Source: a virus. From it: a stretch of DNA of 36,200 nucleotides. This document shows positions 1 to 9,218 of the stretch, piece after piece. The DNA is taken from positions 1 through 36,200 of the IMG/VR virus record IMGVR_UViG_3300031772_000131. One strand, written 5' to 3'. Both the position numbers and the translations under genes were made by a program. Below the pieces are notes generated by a model. It saw only the letters and a list, made by a program, of their open reading frames with translations. It searched no databases and had not been told where the DNA came from. Numbering within the stretch: the first letter of the stretch is position 1; each line of letters starts with the position of its first letter.

Positions 1-7
1 ATTCGCC

Positions 8-3000
8 GTGTCGAGCGAGTCCGGGGCCATCGCGAACGGTATCGGCGCACTCGCGCAGCAGCTCGGATTCGTGGACAAGGCTGCGATTGCGGCGCGCAAC
101 TCGCTGCTTGAGTTGCAGGCCGCATCTGCCGCTGGCGCTTCGGCGAGAGGTGCCTCCGCTGCCACCGGGGCCACGCTGGTAGCGAACGCGTCGGCGAAGA
201 AGGGATTCACGAAACTGGCCGGCGCCGAGGCAACGGCGAACATCCCGCGCCTGACAAAGGCGCAGTCAGCATTCTCGAAGCTCCTGTCAAACTCGTCAAA
301 GGCAGCGGTCGATTTTGGCCCGAAGCTCCTCAAGCTTGGAGTAGTTGTCGGAGTCGTCGTCTCGGCAGTAGAAGCTGCGGTCGGGATCTTCCGGGGATTC
401 AAGAAGGGACTCGACGAGACGCTGGAGTCGAGCGATGATTCTCGCCGCGGATTCGCGTTCCTTGCAACCGCAGCGAAGAAGACGTTCAGCGTCCTCAAGG
501 CAGCACTGAAGGTCATCCTCGATATCTTCGGGCAGATGGCTGACACGATCGAGCTCGTCGGAGTGTTGTTCGGGCGCACGTTCGGTCACGCGCTCGGGAC
601 CGTCACGAAGTTCGCTGACGCATTCGTGAAGCTGTTCAACGGTGACATCAAGGGAGCGCTCGGAGATTTCGGGCAGGCGGTGGCAGACCTCGTCATCAAT
701 CCGGTTCGAGACGCGACGCTGTTCCTGTTCGAGTCAATCGAGAGCGCCCTCGACAAGGCATCGAAGATCCCTGGTATCGGATCAAAGTTCAAGGATGACA
801 AGAAAGCCGTCAGCGACATCGTTGACGGACTCAAGGACGTCAACACCGAAGTAGAGAATGTCGGGAAGTCGGTCGTCGTCACCGGCAATGCTTCGAACAA
901 CATGTTCAGCAAGTTCAACGACCATGTGAAGGAGACGATCGATAACACGAAGTCGCTCGTCACCGAGCAGCAGAACTACGCGAACTCGATCAGAGACACG
1001 ACGTTCGCGACCGCGTTCCAGAAGATCACGTCTGGAGCAGAAGAGTCAACGCAGTCGCAGATCGACTTCTACAAGAAGCTGCTCGACGGATCCGCGCGCG
1101 CCGAGAAGCAGATCAAGTTCCTCGGACTGTCGCGCGCGGAAGTTCAGCGGAAGCTCTACCTGTCCGAGCAGGACCAGGTGAAGAAGCTGACGACTGGGCC
1201 GCTCGCCGAGCTGCAGAAGGCGTACAAGGCTCTCGCGCTCAACGGAAACATCACGCCCAGGTTCAATCGAGCGTCGCTGAACACGATCAACGCGAACATC
1301 CGGGCGTTCCAGCAGGAGAAGCGCGACATCCGAGCGCTCGGCCTGCCGAAGGATCAGGAGAAGAAGCTCATCTCGCAGGCGAACGCGGCCATCGCGAAGA
1401 TGCGCGCGCTCGTCGAGAAGCGTCCGGTCATCGTCAGGTTCAAGATCGCTGGCGATACGGTTCGCGGATTCTCCGACAAGAAGCAACTCGTCCGCGCCTT
1501 CCTTGGAACCGACGACGTTCCCGGCGCGCTGCGCAAGGCGCTCGATGATCCGCGCCTCGTCAAGCAGCTCTCCGACAGCCAGCGGGCAATCCTCCAGAAT
1601 GCGAGGGCGCAGGCGGAGGCGCAGGGCGCCGGAGGGAACAAGGACTTCATCCTCACGAACATCGCTGACCAGCTCCGCGAGGCAACGGCATCGAAGTCCG
1701 ACAAGCTCCGAATCAAGAAGACCGCATTCGGACTCGGGCAGGACGTCGCTACCGGACTCGCTGATGGTGCTGCAACGACGAGTCCGATCGTTCGACAGGC
1801 AGCGGTGCAGAACGCGAACGCGTACCTGTTCGGCCTGAACAGCGTCTTCGAGTTCGGATCGCCATCGAAGAAGACAATCGAGCTCGGACGCGACGTTGAC
1901 CAGGGCCTCGCTGATGGTATCAACGCGTTCGCGATCCTGCCGATGACAGCGGCATTCAATGCGGGCCGCAAGGTCATGCACATGTACGCGCTGGGCATCA
2001 CCGTCGGCACAGCAGAAGTCGTCGCAGCGACTCTGCACGTTGTCACGGCGGCCTCAAACGTCCTCTCAAATGTCGGATACGCGACTGCTCTCGCTGCCGG
2101 CATTCGATACATGGACGGATTCAAGAGCGGCATCATGTCCGGCTTCGGAACGCCCAAGGACAAGGGCAGCGTCGCATGGTACTTGAACGTCTTCATCCCC
2201 GAATGGATCAGGAACAACAAGGGACCAATCGCGTACGACGCGACGATCCTCGTGCCTGCAGGCGAAGCGGTCATGCAGGGATTCGGACGCGGCCTGCGAA
2301 GCGGGTTCTCGCAGATCCAGAGCTTCGTCAAGGATGTCGGACCATCGCTTTCCGAGTTCATCAGCACCGATGCATTCAGCGGTCGCACGGCTACCGTCAT
2401 GGCAGACATCGCGGTCGGCAAGACGCCTGATATCGACGGCGTTTTCGGTGACATCCGGGAGCAGATGGCTGCCGCGGCATTCTTCGGCGGCGGGGGAATC
2501 TCCGACCCGCGCCTCATGTCCCTGCACAAGACGCTTTCGCTCGCCGACACAGCGCAGATGGCGGACACGCTCGCGAAGACGTTCGGGCTTTCCGTCACCG
2601 CACTCAAGTACGACCACAACAAGTACACGGCGAGCGGAAACATCAGCGACCACTACGAGGGCGTCGCGGCCGACCTCTCGAACAGCAGTGGTGGTGGAGA
2701 CGACCCGAATAGCAACACGCCGCAGATGGGCGCTCTCGCAGCAGCTATTAAGCCGCTGTTCGGATCGATCTTCAAGCAGATCATCTACCAGAACAAGGAC
2801 ATCAATCAGGGATTCCATGTCGGCGGCCATCAAAACCACGTGCACGCCGCGTGGCTCAAGGGTGAAGGATTCGATCTGCTCAGCGGCAAGAAGGGCGAGC
2901 CTGCCGGGTTCGACTTCCCTGACGCTCCCGCCGATGTGGACGCCGCCATCGCGTACGCTGCAGCGAAGACCAAGCTAGACCCGCTCCTCATCGCCGCGGT

Positions 3001-3574
3001 CATGAAGCAGGAGTCCGGGTTCCGCAAGAACGTCGTCTCGTTTGATGGCGGCTACGGACTCATGCAGCTCACCTCGCAGAGCCTCGTGGACGCCGCCGAT
3101 CGCATCGGCGGACGCTTCGATCCGAAGGCGAACGCGCTCATCGGATCGAAGTACCTGGCCGACTTGATCAGCCAGCTCGGATCCGTACCGCTCGGCCTAT
3201 CCGCCTACAACTCCGGTCCCGCTGGTGGAGAACAGTCCGGTAGCGTCGATGTTCCCCAGTACGTCTCCTCCGTGCTCGGGTTCCTCAACGAGTTCAAGAA
3301 GAAGTTCGGTGGCGCTCGCGAGCACGGCGGTCCAGTCAACGCGAATGTCCCCTACCTCGTTGGCGAGAAGGGCCCCGAGCTCATGATGCCGCGCACGAAA
3401 GGGACGATCGTCAACGCGCGCGACACCGCGGCTATGATGAGCACACCGATGGGCCGAACCTACAACGACAATCGCCAGATCACGCTGCAGACGAATGCGA
3501 CGCAGCCTGCTGCGATCATCGGATACCTCAAGGCGCATACGAGTGATGACCTCGCCGGGATGGCCTGGCTGTGA
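8..3574 (+). CDS. Tail tape measure protein with M15-like and lytic transglycosylase domains (5' end outside window)
   Basis: At least 1188 residues. It sets tail length and threads the tail tube, and its lytic domains probably help cut peptidoglycan during DNA entry. The first in-window start is GTG at 8, but the frame is open to the left edge, so the true start probably lies upstream. Hydrophobic segments occur early (LGVVVGVVVSAVEAAVGIF near residue 110). Around residues 870-950 a metallopeptidase-like pattern is visible: SDHYEGVAADLS and later NHVHAAW, as in M15-type enzymes. Residues about 970-1075 form an SLT/goose-lysozyme-like domain with KQESGF (catalytic Glu near 1000), GYGLMQLTSQS and SAYNSGPAGG. 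The motif YLVGEKGPELMMPR near the C-terminus is typical of tape measure proteins. The stop overlaps the next GTG start. Tape measure identity is firm. The M15-like assignment is from motif only. Confidence 0.93.
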   Translation: MSSESGAIANGIGALAQQLGFVDKAAIAARNSLLELQAASAAGASARGASAATGATLVANASAKKGFTKLAGAEATANIPRLTKAQSAFSKLLSNSSKAAVDFGPKLLKLGVVVGVVVSAVEAAVGIFRGFKKGLDETLESSDDSRRGFAFLATAAKKTFSVLKAALKVILDIFGQMADTIELVGVLFGRTFGHALGTVTKFADAFVKLFNGDIKGALGDFGQAVADLVINPVRDATLFLFESIESALDKASKIPGIGSKFKDDKKAVSDIVDGLKDVNTEVENVGKSVVVTGNASNNMFSKFNDHVKETIDNTKSLVTEQQNYANSIRDTTFATAFQKITSGAEESTQSQIDFYKKLLDGSARAEKQIKFLGLSRAEVQRKLYLSEQDQVKKLTTGPLAELQKAYKALALNGNITPRFNRASLNTINANIRAFQQEKRDIRALGLPKDQEKKLISQANAAIAKMRALVEKRPVIVRFKIAGDTVRGFSDKKQLVRAFLGTDDVPGALRKALDDPRLVKQLSDSQRAILQNARAQAEAQGAGGNKDFILTNIADQLREATASKSDKLRIKKTAFGLGQDVATGLADGAATTSPIVRQAAVQNANAYLFGLNSVFEFGSPSKKTIELGRDVDQGLADGINAFAILPMTAAFNAGRKVMHMYALGITVGTAEVVAATLHVVTAASNVLSNVGYATALAAGIRYMDGFKSGIMSGFGTPKDKGSVAWYLNVFIPEWIRNNKGPIAYDATILVPAGEAVMQGFGRGLRSGFSQIQSFVKDVGPSLSEFISTDAFSGRTATVMADIAVGKTPDIDGVFGDIREQMAAAAFFGGGGISDPRLMSLHKTLSLADTAQMADTLAKTFGLSVTALKYDHNKYTASGNISDHYEGVAADLSNSSGGGDDPNSNTPQMGALAAAIKPLFGSIFKQIIYQNKDINQGFHVGGHQNHVHAAWLKGEGFDLLSGKKGEPAGFDFPDAPADVDAAIAYAAAKTKLDPLLIAAVMKQESGFRKNVVSFDGGYGLMQLTSQSLVDAADRIGGRFDPKANALIGSKYLADLISQLGSVPLGLSAYNSGPAGGEQSGSVDVPQYVSSVLGFLNEFKKKFGGAREHGGPVNANVPYLVGEKGPELMMPRTKGTIVNARDTAAMMSTPMGRTYNDNRQITLQTNATQPAAIIGYLKAHTSDDLAGMAWL

Positions 3575-4953
3575 GTAGCATCAACTCCTACGCGTGCTTC
3601 GGATGCGTCGAGTTTGCGCATAACGCGCGCACGTACGCCTACTACAGGTGGGCGTGCACGACGGGTCGGTTCCAGGAGTGCACGCCGCCGAACCACATTA
3701 TGCAGACGCTCACGTGCTCGTGCAGCGACGATGACCCAGAAAACCCGTTCGTCGATCCGATCACCGATGATGTCTGCTGGTACGATCCGCTGATTCCCGA
3801 GTCTGCAGATTTCCTCGGAGTCATCATCGAGTCGATCAGTGGGATCCGCACGAGCACGTTCACGCGTGAGGTGACGACTGGTATCGCTGGCGGGTCGATT
3901 CTGGGCCAGCCGTACACGATCGGCAAGGAGCTGCAGTTCACGGTCTACATCATCGCCACAAGCTGCGCGGGGATGGACTACGGCTTCGAGTTCATGCGGC
4001 GCCAGCTCGAGGACGCGTCGAACTGCCCGAAGGCCGGGTCATCGTGCGCGTCGTGCCAGGGGCAGGTGCTTACCGTGCGCGTGCACTGCACCGACGAGCC
4101 CACGCTGGACGACGGCTTGCACACGTTCCAGTCGGCGGGCACGGTCGATGGCTTCTCGATGATCGAGGGCGAGTACCCGCTCGGACAGCAGTGCTGCTGT
4201 ACGATGCGCAAGGCGACGTTCACGATCCAGACGGAGAGCTCGGCCTCGTACTCGACGCTGCCGATCACGACGGACACTGTGTACGCGTCCGATGCCTTCG
4301 GCGCCCTCATGAACTGCAACACGAGTCCGAAGACGCAGTGCTGTCCTGTCTGCGCCGCGACGTGCGACCCGTGCACGACGGATCCCGGTTGCGACTGCAT
4401 GCCGCCGTACATCCTCGAACCTGCGAGGATCGGAGTCGACGCGCCATGCTTCTCGTGCATCCCGTGCAGGTGCATCGGGGCGATACCGATCGGGAACGTT
4501 CCGAGCGGCTACGAGACGGCGCTGCGCCTCACGCTGTTCGCTGGCATCGACCCGCTGAACACGCCGTTCTCGACGTTCGGGATGCGCAACACGATCGTAC
4601 GCATATTCGAGAATCCTCGCGGTCTTCCGGCGCCGACTGACGAGGCATCGTACGACGCGCTCATCGAAGCGTACGCGCCGTGCGCTGAGATCGGTATCTC
4701 ATGGATGCCGGCAGGCTCCGAGCTCGTCATCGATGGCACGAGCGGGAAGACCTGGCTGAAGTGTAATGGTGAATGTGTTGACCATTCTGGCCGCGTAAGT
4801 GTGATTAGTGGTTCAATTCAGCCCCTCACGACGCGTTGCACCGACCTTATCGCCGTTGTCGAATGGGACTGCATCAACTCGCAGGACAATGCCGTGCTCC
4901 CCGCATGGGCGTCTTCGATGACCGTTGACACATATCTCGGATTCAAGCTGTGA
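3571..4953 (+). CDS. Cysteine-rich tail-tip (distal/minor tail) protein
   Basis: 460 residues, starting at a GTG that overlaps the tape measure stop (GTGA). Position directly after the tape measure is where distal or minor tail proteins lie in siphophages, and that is the main basis for the role. About 32 cysteines were counted by eye, many paired or clustered: QCCCTM near residue 210 and a dense cluster near residues 250-300 (CCPVCAATCDPC, CFSCIPCRC). The N-terminal half contains a stretch like distal tail proteins (TSTFTREVTTGIAGGSILG). Cysteines at this density suggest disulfide cross-links or bound metal in the tail tip. No enzymatic motif is visible. Confidence 0.85.
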   Translation: MSSINSYACFGCVEFAHNARTYAYYRWACTTGRFQECTPPNHIMQTLTCSCSDDDPENPFVDPITDDVCWYDPLIPESADFLGVIIESISGIRTSTFTREVTTGIAGGSILGQPYTIGKELQFTVYIIATSCAGMDYGFEFMRRQLEDASNCPKAGSSCASCQGQVLTVRVHCTDEPTLDDGLHTFQSAGTVDGFSMIEGEYPLGQQCCCTMRKATFTIQTESSASYSTLPITTDTVYASDAFGALMNCNTSPKTQCCPVCAATCDPCTTDPGCDCMPPYILEPARIGVDAPCFSCIPCRCIGAIPIGNVPSGYETALRLTLFAGIDPLNTPFSTFGMRNTIVRIFENPRGLPAPTDEASYDALIEAYAPCAEIGISWMPAGSELVIDGTSGKTWLKCNGECVDHSGRVSVISGSIQPLTTRCTDLIAVVEWDCINSQDNAVLPAWASSMTVDTYLGFKL

Positions 4954-5999
4954 CGGCGCCCTGCCAGCTCGGGGACTACAATGTTCACCTGATCAAGAAC
5001 GGCTTGCCGCTCTCCGCTGGGCGCGCGACGCTCGAGCGCATCCAGTACGGCCGCGCGATCGATGTTGCTTCGACGGCATCCGTGAACTTCGCGACGGCTG
5101 GATCGGATTGCTGCGGGCAGCTCGGCGCGGTCGATCACTGGAACACCGACCTCGTGATCGCAGAAGGACAAGACGAACTCTGGCGCGGCCCCGTGCGCAA
5201 GATCGCGTATCGCCGCGGGCGCGTCGTCATCGATGCAGTTGATGTGATCGGATGGCTGGCGAAACGCGTCATCCCGATCGACGTATCGTTCACGAGTGTC
5301 GATGTCACCGACATATTCGCAGCCATCTACGACGCGTCTGTCGGATACGTGGACTCCCCCGTCTACGAGATCATCAAGTACCCGAGCGGAGTCGCGGAGA
5401 CTCGCAGCGTCAAGGCATCCGAGTACAAGATGGCGCAGAGCGAGATATCGCAGATGCTCGACTCGGGACTCGACATCACGACGTTCGGCCGCTACATCAT
5501 TGCCGGAATGCCCGCGTTCGAGCCGATCAAGATGACCGATCTCGACGTGCAGGGCGACATCGAAGTCGTGAAGGACGGTGACGAGTTCGCGAACGGCGTC
5601 ATCACCGACGCGAACACGCAGATCGTCTCCCTGTACCCGCCAGCGCCGCAGATTGGCACGAACGGATACCCGCTCGTGCAGGCCAGGCTCTACGATCCCG
5701 GCCTCGAGGACCAGCAGTCTGCCGACAACGCCGCGAAGGCGCGGTACGACTTCTCCAGCAACGGTATTCGCCGAGTACGCTCGAATGGCGGCTTGATCCT
5801 GCTGCCGACAGCGAAGGTCGATCAACGGCGCGTCATCGCGGGGCAGCTCGTCAACTTCAAGGCGACGCAGACGTGCTACTCCGCAGAGGAGACGCTGCGC
5901 ATCGGATCGCTCGCTGTCGTCGTGGAGCGGGGCACGGAGATGACTACGATCGACTTGCAGCCGATCGGCGCCGTGCAGGGACTCGATACGATCCAGTGA
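4950..5999 (+). CDS. Minor tail / tail-tip hub-like protein
   Basis: 349 residues. GTG start at 4950 overlaps the preceding stop (GTGA), so the two are translationally coupled. The gene follows the cysteine-rich tail protein, and the order tape measure, distal tail, hub-like protein is the usual siphophage order. The sequence has alternating beta-type stretches (VVIDAVDVIGWLAKRVIPID, EVVKDGDEFANGVITD) resembling the hub-type minor tail proteins of actinophages (Gp37-like), but this is judged from pattern and position only. It probably forms part of the tail tip to which fibres attach. No catalytic motif was seen. Confidence 0.78.
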   Translation: MTAPCQLGDYNVHLIKNGLPLSAGRATLERIQYGRAIDVASTASVNFATAGSDCCGQLGAVDHWNTDLVIAEGQDELWRGPVRKIAYRRGRVVIDAVDVIGWLAKRVIPIDVSFTSVDVTDIFAAIYDASVGYVDSPVYEIIKYPSGVAETRSVKASEYKMAQSEISQMLDSGLDITTFGRYIIAGMPAFEPIKMTDLDVQGDIEVVKDGDEFANGVITDANTQIVSLYPPAPQIGTNGYPLVQARLYDPGLEDQQSADNAAKARYDFSSNGIRRVRSNGGLILLPTAKVDQRRVIAGQLVNFKATQTCYSAEETLRIGSLAVVVERGTEMTTIDLQPIGAVQGLDTIQ

Positions 6000-6020
6000 T
6001 ATAACACTGGTAGGTAGAAT

Positions 6021-6215
6021 ATGCCCCCTAGAATCCCCGAAACCACGAACTACGCAGACGTTTTGCGCAACATCCTGAAACGTCTGACAAGGGTGGAGCA
6101 GGCGATTCGGACGGGTGCTCTGCCTGTTGGATACGAGTTCTCGACTGACGGCTCGGGAAACATCGTCATCACGCGTATCAGTGACGGCGCAACAGGAACG
6201 GTAGTGCTCACGTGA
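6021..6215 (+). CDS. Small tail-associated protein with N-terminal helical segment
   Basis: 64 residues. ATG at 6021 has a purine-rich stretch (GGTAGGTAGA) just upstream. The first half is a predicted helix (NILKRLTRVEQAIRTG) of coiled-coil character, followed by a beta-like tail (GSGNIVITRISDGATGTVVLT). This trimerising-helix plus short-beta layout is common in small structural proteins between the hub and fibre genes of actinophages. The stop overlaps the GTG of the next gene. A structural role is inferred from position. Confidence 0.7.
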   Translation: MPPRIPETTNYADVLRNILKRLTRVEQAIRTGALPVGYEFSTDGSGNIVITRISDGATGTVVLT

Positions 6216-6469
6216 TCGACATCCTCGTACAGCGCAACATCGCAGGGCACAGGCGCGGCGAGGTCGTGAGGGTGCATTCCGACGATCCAAGGTACGCAGC
6301 GCACCTCTCTGCTGGAAATGTGATCGAGCTCGCTCCCGCGGTCGATGACGTTGCCGACGCCGTGCTCTCAGATGCTCCTGCGCCGACCGGTTCCCCGTGG
6401 ATTCATCCGGACGAGGACTACGACGACGCTCCGCTCCACGACAGCGGCGACGAGGATCTTGAAGACTGA
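6212..6469 (+). CDS. Small acidic tail-module protein, unknown
   Basis: 85 residues, GTG start at 6212 overlapping the previous stop (GTGA). The N-terminal half (ILVQRNIAGHRRGEVVRVHSDD) looks like a small beta domain; the last 40 residues are very acidic and low in complexity (PDEDYDDAPLHDSGDEDLED). The gene is held in the tail operon by overlaps on both sides. It may be a head-tail or tail accessory protein, but nothing in the sequence fixes a function. Confidence 0.68.
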   Translation: MIDILVQRNIAGHRRGEVVRVHSDDPRYAAHLSAGNVIELAPAVDDVADAVLSDAPAPTGSPWIHPDEDYDDAPLHDSGDEDLED

Positions 6470-6822
6470 TGTGTGGATGCCGATCAGGATCAGCTCCGGC
6501 GCCGATCGCTCCATCTGGAGCCAGGTCAAGCATCCCCGGACTCTCGGCCAGCAGCCCCGTCGTGATCGGAAATCCGATCGACGGCGAGGAGCCGATCCGC
6601 ATTCGCGTCGTCATGGAGCTCGACGGCCTGCGCCCCATGCAGTCAGCATGGGTAGTTGGCGACGGCGTTGACGAAGCAATCAACGACGGCTCGATCATCC
6701 TGCTCGGCGCGCAGCCGCAACTCGGACGACTCTGGCGCGTCGGACAGCACACGTATCACGACAAGTCGATCGCTGAGCGGGTAGCCGCGCAGACTGGTCA
6801 GACGATGGTGGAGGTCGCCTGA
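6469..6822 (+). CDS. Tail-module protein, unknown, with N-terminal Cys motif
   Basis: 117 residues, ATG in a TGATG junction with the gene before. It begins with CGC and a Ser/Ala/Pro-rich linker (about 25 residues), then a compact beta-rich domain (IRIRVVMELDGLRPMQSAWVVG) and ends in a helix. The short N-terminal Cys motif recurs in neighbouring tail proteins (the 365-residue protein begins PCGCQNACGC). Probably a small structural protein of the tail tip or fibre base; no recognised domain. Confidence 0.7.
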   Translation: MCGCRSGSAPAPIAPSGARSSIPGLSASSPVVIGNPIDGEEPIRIRVVMELDGLRPMQSAWVVGDGVDEAINDGSIILLGAQPQLGRLWRVGQHTYHDKSIAERVAAQTGQTMVEVA

Positions 6823-7565
6823 TGGCTGCTCGATGTTTCGTAGATAGCTGCGGTGTTGCGTGGAGCGAGGTCGTCACCGGCAGCGGTCCCGGATTCCAGG
6901 CTGATACCGTCCTCGATCCCGACGGAGGGATAATCTGCACTGAAGACCTGGGACTCGGAGTCAGTCTCCTCGATGCGACGCCGGAAGCAATCGTTCCCGG
7001 TCGCGAGTGCGCGAACATCCTCCGCAAGGATGCCGCGGGAGCGCTCCATGCGATCGTCCCGAACTCGCTGATCACGACTGTCACGCCCGGCATCCTGCGC
7101 AGCATCCCGAACAACGGGTCCGCGTCCGGCACGAGCCAGACAACGGTGATCACGAACACGACCGGATGCGCGGCGCTGCTCATCCTGCGCGGCCAGTTCC
7201 AGGTCAACTGGGAGGTCAATGATACGGTCGGAGGGCCAGCCCCAGCGGTCAACGTCGACTACAACGCGCTGCTCCAGATGTCGCTCATCTTCAACGGCAC
7301 GCCGGTCGATGTCCAGTACGGATCATACGGGGGCCGTAAGCCGGTAGCCGGCACCTGCTACATGAAGGACTGGCGAGACATCTCCTACATGCAGGCGATG
7401 CCTGCCGGTCAGGCGATCACGATCACCGATTCTGTCGTGCACGACCTCACCGACATCGGTATTCGTCGCAACTGGGCTGCGAACATCGCAACGAACCCGC
7501 CGAACTTCCAGACCGGCTACCGAGTCGTGCTGACCGCGGACATCCTCCCGATCGGCGCGATCTGA
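6822..7565 (+). CDS. Probable tail fibre or tail-surface protein
   Basis: 247 residues, ATG in a TGATG junction. The sequence is rich in beta-type stretches with many Thr, Val and Gly residues (TSQTTVITNTTGCAALLILRGQFQVNWEV) and contains four or five cysteines. Such composition, and a place between the tail tip and the lysis genes, fits a fibre or receptor-binding protein. Residues about 105-245 look like one beta-sandwich-like domain ending in a beta strand (GYRVVLTADILPIG). No depolymerase signature was seen. The specific role is inferred. Confidence 0.7.
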   Translation: MAARCFVDSCGVAWSEVVTGSGPGFQADTVLDPDGGIICTEDLGLGVSLLDATPEAIVPGRECANILRKDAAGALHAIVPNSLITTVTPGILRSIPNNGSASGTSQTTVITNTTGCAALLILRGQFQVNWEVNDTVGGPAPAVNVDYNALLQMSLIFNGTPVDVQYGSYGGRKPVAGTCYMKDWRDISYMQAMPAGQAITITDSVVHDLTDIGIRRNWAANIATNPPNFQTGYRVVLTADILPIGAI

Positions 7566-7566
7566 T

Positions 7567-8664
7567 ATGCCGTGCGGCTGCCAAAACGCCTGCGGCTGCG
7601 TCATCCTCGGAGATGGCGTCACCACGACCGCTGTCACCGTCGGAGACACGACTACTGTCAGCGCCGTCCAGACGTTCCTCGGAGTCCTGAGCACGCCGTG
7701 CATCGCGCTGAGCGTCGCCGCGGGCATCGTGAGCGCGGCGCTCGTGCTCGACCCGACGACTCAGAGCATCGTCTTCTCGTGCGGCGCGACCGGCCTGATC
7801 GCGAACCTGAAGATCGACGGCACAGCGACCGCTGTGATTCACAGCGTCTCGAACGCTGGACTCTCCTCGATCCTGCGCCTCGACCCTGCATCGAGCGCGC
7901 CTGTATCGCAGAGCGCCGCTGGACTCAAGGTGGACTGCTGCCCCGCAGGTCCTCCGGCGATTTCCGACACTGCTACGGTCGATCTCTCGATCCCGCTCGG
8001 AATCCTCAACGCGGTCGTCATCCCGAACACGACAGCCGGCATCGAGAACCAAGCGCTCGGCGTGTCGATCAAACTTGAGGGTGATCCGGCAGCGATTGTG
8101 CCACTCGCTGCTGCGAACATCGCACGCTTCACTACGGCCGGCGACCTGACTGTTCATCGCAACGACGCTGCAGGAGCGGCGGGCATCGACGTTCGAGTGG
8201 TGTCAGATGGTTCGGCTGTATTCTTGAGCGCAGGCGCAGTTGGCGCTTTCGGTGGAACGTCGTTGACGCTGCTCGTGACGAACACCGACGTTGTACCGCT
8301 ATACGTCAACCTGCAAGGAATCGGAATCATACAGGCGTCCGCGCTCGCACCGAACCCGGACCAAATCGGCGTGAACATGCTCCTTGAAATCAGTGGCGGT
8401 ACAGGGCTGTCGATTGGCGGACGCGCCGAGCACGCGATCACTGATGACGCACAACTGGCTGCCGGATTCTTGATGCACTGGCGTGGCGACTTGTCAAAGT
8501 GGGCGCTTCTAGACCCCGGCGAGAACGTCACATTCGTGGCCCGCACGCAAGTGCTCCAACCAATCATCAACTACACTACCGGCGTTCCCGGCCCGTCATT
8601 CTTCCAGTTCATCAACCCGACACTCGCGGCGTACCCGGTACGCACTGGAGGATGGAGCGTATGA
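7567..8664 (+). CDS. Probable tail fibre protein with N-terminal Cys-Gly motif
   Basis: 365 residues, ATG one base after the preceding stop. The start PCGCQNACGC has four cysteines within 10 residues and may be a metal or disulfide knot anchoring the fibre. The next 120 residues are repetitive beta-type sequence (TTTAVTVGDTTTVSAVQTFLG), as in fibre shafts, and the last 190 residues look like a more compact beta domain (LLEISGGTGLSIGGRAEHAI). It lies directly before the lysis genes. Its stop overlaps the next ATG (ATGA). Host-receptor binding is inferred. Confidence 0.7.
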   Translation: MPCGCQNACGCVILGDGVTTTAVTVGDTTTVSAVQTFLGVLSTPCIALSVAAGIVSAALVLDPTTQSIVFSCGATGLIANLKIDGTATAVIHSVSNAGLSSILRLDPASSAPVSQSAAGLKVDCCPAGPPAISDTATVDLSIPLGILNAVVIPNTTAGIENQALGVSIKLEGDPAAIVPLAAANIARFTTAGDLTVHRNDAAGAAGIDVRVVSDGSAVFLSAGAVGAFGGTSLTLLVTNTDVVPLYVNLQGIGIIQASALAPNPDQIGVNMLLEISGGTGLSIGGRAEHAITDDAQLAAGFLMHWRGDLSKWALLDPGENVTFVARTQVLQPIINYTTGVPGPSFFQFINPTLAAYPVRTGGWSV

Positions 8665-8966
8665 CGATCGTATCGACCTACTACATCAACCCCGACGGGT
8701 CGGTTGCGTTCACTCACGAGGATTCCGAGGCTGGATACGCCGAGACTGGCGGAGAAGTTGCGGTCGATGCTGTCGAATCTACGCTTGCCGAATACGATGC
8801 GCGTATCGTAGAGATCGGCGACGAGGCTGACGTATACGTCGCGGAGGTGGTCGCCGACGCAGCGGTTGTGCAGGCTGCTGCAGACGCGGCTCGCGCAACC
8901 GTGCTCGCCGCGCTCGCAACGGCATCAGGATTGACAGTCGAAGAGATCGAGGCGGCACTAGGATGA
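8661..8966 (+). CDS. Small acidic alpha-helical protein, unknown
   Basis: 101 residues when started at the ATG at 8661, which overlaps the previous stop (ATGA). The frame stays open upstream but that part is antigenic noise in the fibre gene. After a short beta start (TIVSTYYINPDGSVAF) the protein is almost entirely Ala/Val/Glu/Asp helix (VVADAAVVQAAADAARATVL), probably coiled coil. It could be a fibre-tip or fibre-assembly accessory protein or part of lysis control. Function unknown. Confidence 0.7.
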   Translation: MTIVSTYYINPDGSVAFTHEDSEAGYAETGGEVAVDAVESTLAEYDARIVEIGDEADVYVAEVVADAAVVQAAADAARATVLAALATASGLTVEEIEAALG

Positions 8967-9217
8967 AGACCCCAGACGTGACGAAGGTACAGGGCGGCGC
9001 CGCAGGCGTGTTCGTGGCGATTGCGCTCGCAGCTCCGCAGGCGGGATACGATGGTGGACACCTGGACATGCTCGTTGCAGCATCGGCGGTAGTCGCGATT
9101 GCAGCGATCATTGCAGACGCGATGATTCGCAGGGGCAGGGCTGCTGTGCTCGTAGTAGATGATGGCGAAGACGCCGAACTGCACATGCTGCACGGCGACG
9201 ACACGGAAGAGGAGTGA
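8963..9217 (+). CDS. Holin candidate (two hydrophobic segments, acidic tail)
   Basis: 84 residues, ATG overlapping the previous stop (ATGA). Two hydrophobic segments are visible, AAGVFVAIALAAP (about residues 13-25) and MLVAASAVVAIAAIIADAMI (about 37-56), followed by a basic RRGR and a highly charged, acidic C-terminus ending DDTEEE. Size, topology and position immediately upstream of the endolysin are those of a class II-type holin, which forms holes in the cytoplasmic membrane at lysis time. Holins share little sequence, so the call rests on topology and context. Confidence 0.72.
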   Translation: MKTPDVTKVQGGAAGVFVAIALAAPQAGYDGGHLDMLVAASAVVAIAAIIADAMIRRGRAAVLVVDDGEDAELHMLHGDDTEEE

Positions 9218-9218
9218 C

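Noticed and set aside
1046-2643. Long - strand frames opposite the tape measure gene (330 and 429 codons)
   Set aside because: They mirror a well-supported tape measure frame, have arginine- and serine-heavy low-complexity translation and no ribosome-binding site or family pattern.
4818-6752. 644-codon - strand frame under the tail-tip genes
   Set aside because: It spans five coupled + strand genes; its product is arginine-rich and without domain pattern, as expected for an antisense frame in high-G+C DNA.
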